64,000 nucleotides of DNA from NCBI GenBank assembly GCA_964415045.1, contig CAYPZL010000005.1, positions 1 through 64,000 on the forward strand, read 5' to 3'. Below, piece by piece: positions 60,256 through 64,000 of the stretch. How positions within the stretch are numbered: the stretch's first letter is position 1; each line of letters starts with the position of its first letter. The notes under the pieces are model-generated. The model saw only the letters and a program-made list of their open reading frames with translations. It did no database searches and was not told where the DNA came from. The DNA is from CAYPZL01 sp964415045 (GTDB lineage Bacteria > Planctomycetota > Phycisphaerae > Sedimentisphaerales > Anaerobacaceae). The position numbers were made by a program, and so were the translations under genes.

Positions 60256-63198
60256 GTGAATAGCACGTACGGATTCTATTTCGGTCAGCCCTGGTGGCTT
60301 CTGGCGGCGTGCGTGCTCGTTCCGATGCTGTGGCTGGCCCGCCGGAACCTGGCGGCGCTGGGAGGGGCCCGTCGCGTGGCGGCCATCGTCTCTCGTGCCG
60401 TTGTCGTGCTGCTGCTGGTTGTCCTACTGGCCCGCCCCATGCTGGTGCGCAAGAGCCGTCGGGCGACGGTGATCGCGGTGGTGGATCGCAGCCAGTCGAT
60501 CCCGGTCGAGTTGAGCGAGCTTGCCCTGGATTACCTGTCTCATGCGGCCGGCTTGAAAGAGCCCCAGGACCAGTTTGCCGTGGTGAACGTGGCGGAGGCC
60601 GCCCGCATTGCGAAGCTTCCCGCAAGTGATACGGTCGTGCCGAGGCGCAGCACCATGCTGACCGGGCGACACACCTCTCTGGCCGACGGCGTCGAGATGG
60701 CGATGGCCATCGCGCCGCCCGACACCGCCACGCGGATCGTTCTTATCAGCGAGGGAAATGAAACGGAAGGCGATCTGAAGGCCGTCTCGCGGACCGCGGC
60801 GGCCAACAAGATTCCCATCGATGTGCTGCCGGTGCGTTATCAATACGCCAGCGAAGTATTGTTCAAACGGTTGGTGGTTCCGCCTCGCGCCCGCAGCGGA
60901 CAGACCATTTCGCTTCGCTTCATTCTGGACAGCACAGCGGCGGTGTCGGGGAAGCTGCTGCTGACGTTGAACGAACGACCGGTCGACCTGGCGCCCGGCA
61001 GTTCGGAAGTGGCCGTCCCGGTCCGGCTCAAGGAAGGCACGAACGTCAAGACCGTCTCCATACCCGTCGGCGCCGCCGGGGTCCACATGTTCGAAGCCGT
61101 CTTTTTGCCTGACGAGGCCGACCGGGATCGCATTGCCGAGAACAATCGTGCCAGCGCGATGACGTACGTCGCCGGCCCCGGCCAGGTGCACATCTTCGAC
61201 GTCGACGGCGGTGGCGCGGATCTCGAGATCGCTCTGGAGCAGGCGGACATCGAGGTCCGCCGGACCGATATCGCCGAACTGCCGAGCGAGTTGCCGCGCC
61301 TGCTCGATGTGGACGCCGTCATATTGGTCAACACGCCGATCCATCAGGTTTCGCTGGGGCAGCAGGAGATGCTGTACCGGTACGTCAACGACCTCGGCGG
61401 AGGCCTGGTCATGGTCGGCGGCCCTGAGTCCTTCGGGGCCGGCGGCTGGATCGACTCGCCGGTGGCTCAGATTCTGCCCGTGGACCTGGACCCGCCGCAG
61501 AAAAAGCAGATGCCTCGCGGCGCGCTGGTGCTGGTGATCGACCGCAGCGGCTCGATGACCGGGGAAAAGGTGCATATCTGCAAGGTGGCCGCGGCCGCGG
61601 CGGTGCGCCTGCTCAGCCGGCTCGATATGGTCGGGGTCGTCGCCTTCGATGCCGAAACCGAATGGAGGGTGCCGCTTAAATCGGCGGAGAACAAGGAGGA
61701 CATCTGCCGGGCCATCGGCGAGATTCGCGCCGGCGGGGGAACGATCATGGGTCCGGCCATGAAACTGGCTTTCGAGGCCCTGGACGGTGTCGAGGCCGGC
61801 ATCAGGCACGTGATTCTGCTTACCGACGGCAGAACCTCCGACGCCCCGGAATGCAGGAGGCTGGGGGAGAGTCTCGCCGGCAGCGGTATTACGGTCTCGA
61901 CGGTGGCCGTGGGGCCCGAAGCGGACAGCCAACTGCTCTACGACATCGCCACCACCACGGAAGGGCGGTTCTATCGTGTCACGGACCTGATGAATATCCC
62001 GGAGATCTTCGTCAAGGAGGCGCAGGTGGTCCGGCGGACCATGATCGTGGAACAGACATTCGCGCCGCAGGTTGTCGCGAGGCTGAGCGAGACCATCAAG
62101 GGGGTGACCCTTCCGCTACCCGCATTGGACGGCTACGTCCTGACCGGGCCCAAGGGCGGTCTGAACCAGTTAGTGCTGTCCAGTCACGAGGCGGACCCCA
62201 TTCTGGCGGTCTGTCAGTCCGGCCTGGGGCGCTGCGTGGCGTTTACCAGCTCGGCCGACAGTCGCTGGGCGGGTTCGTGGCTGCAGTGGCCCGAGTTCTC
62301 ACGGTTCTGGGAGCAGGTCGTGCGTTGGGCGGGCAAGCCCGGGCAGTCTTCCGACTGCGAGATTTTCGTGGACGTGGAGGGCCGTGAGGCCGTGATCAAC
62401 GTGGAAGCGTCCGACGCCGAGGGCCGATTCGTGCCGTTCGCCAGCATCGAGGGGCAGGTGCTCACGCCGGAGATGAAGGCTGAATCGCTGCCCTTGACCC
62501 AGACCGGTCCGGGACGCTACTCCGGTCGCTTCCGGGCGCCCGCCTCGGGCAGTTACGTCGTGAACCTGCGGTATCGAAAGGCCGCGCCGGAGCAGGGGAC
62601 GCGATTGGCCAATGCGGTGGTCACTGTCCCGTTCGCCCCGGAGTTTCGCGACCTCTCGGACAATGCGCCTCTGCTGGAGGAGGTCGCTCAGATCACGGGG
62701 GGCCGGGTCCTGCCTTCGGACCCGAACGAGGCGAAGCTGTACGAGTACGCGGGCCTGAAGTTTCCAGAGACGCACCTGCCTCTGTTGCGGCCGCTGATGC
62801 TGGCATGGATCGCGGTCTTTTTGCTGGACGTGGCGGTACGGCGGGTCGTGCTGGACGTGCGGGCCGCCCTGCGCCGGGTCCGGTCGTGGGTCAGTTCGGC
62901 GGCGCGGCGACAGGAGGATGAGACAATCACCCGGCTGCAGGCTCGCCGGCAGAAGCTGCGCCAGCAGTGGTCGGGGCGCACCCTCGATTCCATCGCGACC
63001 CGGCGCTACGACGGGGCCGAGCAATACGAGGGCGAGCTTCTCAGTAGCCGGCCGCAACACGGGGACGAGAAGGCCGAGAAGCCTTCGGAAGCCGAATCTG
63101 CCAAGAAACCCGCGCCCGCACCTGGGTCGCATATCGACCAGCTTCTGCGGGCCCGACGCCACAAGGGCGAGACAGACGGAAACGAAGACGCCGACTGA
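60256..63198 (+). CDS. VWA-domain membrane protein (BatA/glutamine-amidotransferase-like)
   Basis: A 980-residue membrane protein. Two N-terminal membrane segments ('WLLAACVLVPMLWLA', 'IVSRAVVVLLLVVLLA') lead into a first VWA-like domain ('ATVIAVVDRSQSIPVEL'), a beta domain, an amidotransferase-like segment ('VMVGGPESFGAGGW') and a second VWA with the MIDAS motif D429-R-S-G-S ('VLVIDRSGSMTGEKV'). A C-terminal membrane segment lies near 850-870, with a charged tail. The layout matches planctomycete proteins that act with MoxR ATPases. The start is GTG at 60256 with only a weak SD. It lies 82 bases after the coiled-coil gene. Confidence 0.88.
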   Translation: MNSTYGFYFGQPWWLLAACVLVPMLWLARRNLAALGGARRVAAIVSRAVVVLLLVVLLARPMLVRKSRRATVIAVVDRSQSIPVELSELALDYLSHAAGLKEPQDQFAVVNVAEAARIAKLPASDTVVPRRSTMLTGRHTSLADGVEMAMAIAPPDTATRIVLISEGNETEGDLKAVSRTAAANKIPIDVLPVRYQYASEVLFKRLVVPPRARSGQTISLRFILDSTAAVSGKLLLTLNERPVDLAPGSSEVAVPVRLKEGTNVKTVSIPVGAAGVHMFEAVFLPDEADRDRIAENNRASAMTYVAGPGQVHIFDVDGGGADLEIALEQADIEVRRTDIAELPSELPRLLDVDAVILVNTPIHQVSLGQQEMLYRYVNDLGGGLVMVGGPESFGAGGWIDSPVAQILPVDLDPPQKKQMPRGALVLVIDRSGSMTGEKVHICKVAAAAAVRLLSRLDMVGVVAFDAETEWRVPLKSAENKEDICRAIGEIRAGGGTIMGPAMKLAFEALDGVEAGIRHVILLTDGRTSDAPECRRLGESLAGSGITVSTVAVGPEADSQLLYDIATTTEGRFYRVTDLMNIPEIFVKEAQVVRRTMIVEQTFAPQVVARLSETIKGVTLPLPALDGYVLTGPKGGLNQLVLSSHEADPILAVCQSGLGRCVAFTSSADSRWAGSWLQWPEFSRFWEQVVRWAGKPGQSSDCEIFVDVEGREAVINVEASDAEGRFVPFASIEGQVLTPEMKAESLPLTQTGPGRYSGRFRAPASGSYVVNLRYRKAAPEQGTRLANAVVTVPFAPEFRDLSDNAPLLEEVAQITGGRVLPSDPNEAKLYEYAGLKFPETHLPLLRPLMLAWIAVFLLDVAVRRVVLDVRAALRRVRSWVSSAARRQEDETITRLQARRQKLRQQWSGRTLDSIATRRYDGAEQYEGELLSSRPQHGDEKAEKPSEAESAKKPAPAPGSHIDQLLRARRHKGETDGNEDAD

Positions 63199-63217
63199 GT
63201 GTCAGGAGAATGACAAA

Positions 63218-64000
63218 ATGACGATGAACGAGAAGGAAGTGGAAAAACAGTGCCGGGATTTCCGTGAGATGTTCGAGGCCTTGCGCGGCGAGATCGGCAA
63301 GGTCATCGTCGGCCATCAGGATATCGTGGACGACGTCCTCATATCGCTGTTCAGCGGAGGGCACGTGCTTCTGGAAGGGGTTCCGGGGTTGGGCAAGACC
63401 CTGCTGGTACGCACGCTGAGCTCGGCGTTCTCGCTGGAGTTTCGGCGCATCCAGTTTACGCCGGATCTGATGCCGGCCGACATCATCGGCACCAACATTG
63501 TGATGGAGGACCCCGGCACCGGGCGGCGCGAGTTCCAGTTCCAGCAGGGGCCCATCTTCGGGCAGATCATCCTGGCCGACGAGATCAATCGTGCAACGCC
63601 CAAAACGCAGTCGGCCATGCTCGAGGCGATGCAGGAACATTCGGTCACCAGCGGCGGGCAGGTCCGCCGGCTGCCCGAGCCTTTCATGGTCCTGGCGACG
63701 CAGAACCCGATCGAGCAGGAAGGAACGTATCCGCTGCCCGAGGCGCAATTGGACCGGTTCTTCTTTAAGCTGCTGGTCTCGTACAGCGACCGCGAGCAGC
63801 TCAAGGCGATTCTGGATCGTACCACGACGGGGGCCGACCCTCGGGCCGAATCGGTCGCGGATACGGAGAAGATACTCTGGGCGCAGAAGCTGGTTCGCGA
63901 GGTCGTTGTGGCCGAGCACGTTCAGGATTACGCCGTGCGGCTAGTGCTGGCCACGCACCCCCAGGGCGAGTACGCCACCGACATGACGAACCGGTTCGTG
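63218..64000 (+). CDS. MoxR-type AAA+ ATPase (partial, runs off the window)
   Basis: The first 261 residues of an AAA+ ATPase of the MoxR family, truncated by the window end. Walker A is G54-V-P-G-L-G-K-T61 ('LLEGVPGLGKTLLVRTL'), Walker B is 'QIILADEINRATPKTQSAMLEAMQE', and sensor and arginine-finger segments are 'VLATQNPIEQEGTYPLPEAQLDRFF'. MoxR proteins remodel or insert cofactors into VWA partner proteins; the VWA gene lies 19 bases upstream in the same operon. AGGAG lies 9 bases before the ATG. Confidence 0.95.
   Translation, partial: MTMNEKEVEKQCRDFREMFEALRGEIGKVIVGHQDIVDDVLISLFSGGHVLLEGVPGLGKTLLVRTLSSAFSLEFRRIQFTPDLMPADIIGTNIVMEDPGTGRREFQFQQGPIFGQIILADEINRATPKTQSAMLEAMQEHSVTSGGQVRRLPEPFMVLATQNPIEQEGTYPLPEAQLDRFFFKLLVSYSDREQLKAILDRTTTGADPRAESVADTEKILWAQKLVREVVVAEHVQDYAVRLVLATHPQGEYATDMTNRFV

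Overview
The window reads as a chromosomal segment of a GC-rich planctomycete, most probably class Phycisphaerae. This rests on inference from gene content: Tat-exported sulfatase, sugar-isomerase-like and oxidoreductase proteins, a GH172 (DUF2961) hydrolase, FG-GAP and PQQ-type propeller proteins, DapL, a fused folK-dNK gene, an ECF sigma operon and a CxxC-rich small protein. There is no rRNA, CRISPR array, recognisable transposase or prophage. One tRNA-Arg(ACG) is present. Most promoters that can be seen are sigma70-like (TTGACA or TTGCGG, 16-18 nt spacer, TATAAT-like).

Layout. 0-9.6 kb: four-helix-bundle protein, ileS, methyltransferase with an attenuator-like leader, rnhA, GH172 hydrolase, polA. 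9.7-11.0 kb: a secreted FG-GAP/VCBS-repeat protein interrupted by one in-frame UGA that is followed, at the correct distance, by a perfect stem-loop. This is a strong candidate for a new extracytoplasmic selenoprotein and is the main discovery candidate of the window. 11-19.4 kb: polysaccharide-related secreted proteins and dapL. 19.4-24 kb: folK-dNK, panC, panD, lgt, rhomboid protease. 24-26.5 kb: hydrolase/sulfatase operon. 26.5-27 kb: repeat-rich spacer. 27-29 kb: sigma, anti-sigma-like and coiled-coil operon. 29-32.4 kb: small basic protein, ASKHA/ferredoxin activator, Na+/Ca2+ exchanger.

32.6-38.3 kb: the fatty-acid cluster rpmF-plsX-fabH-fabD-fabG-acpP-fabF on the minus strand. 38.5-46.1 kb is a worn accessory stretch: a lipoprotein, a MITE/REP-like element, a truncated type III restriction helicase fused by deletion to a serine hydrolase, a Tat oxidoreductase, a UvrD-type helicase, an Abi-type fragment, and a GxxExxY gene bracketed exactly by 28-bp inverted repeats. 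46.5-54 kb: lexA, PQQ propeller, FHA, PHP, DUF2959 lipoprotein, tRNA-Arg, small membrane protein, YbaK-type deacylase. 54-58 kb: HEAT-repeat protein and a secreted serine protease with a stand-alone copy of its own propeptide-like domain. 58-64 kb: HTH protein and a coiled-coil/VWA/MoxR operon cut by the window end.

How the genes work together: the fab cluster with rpmF and plsX couples lipid and ribosome synthesis. panC/panD feed CoA and ACP (the phosphopantetheine arm needed by AcpP). The secreted hydrolases, sulfatase and Tat oxidoreductase fit degradation of sulfated or complex polysaccharides. All functions are assigned from protein motifs read by eye; no database search was run.
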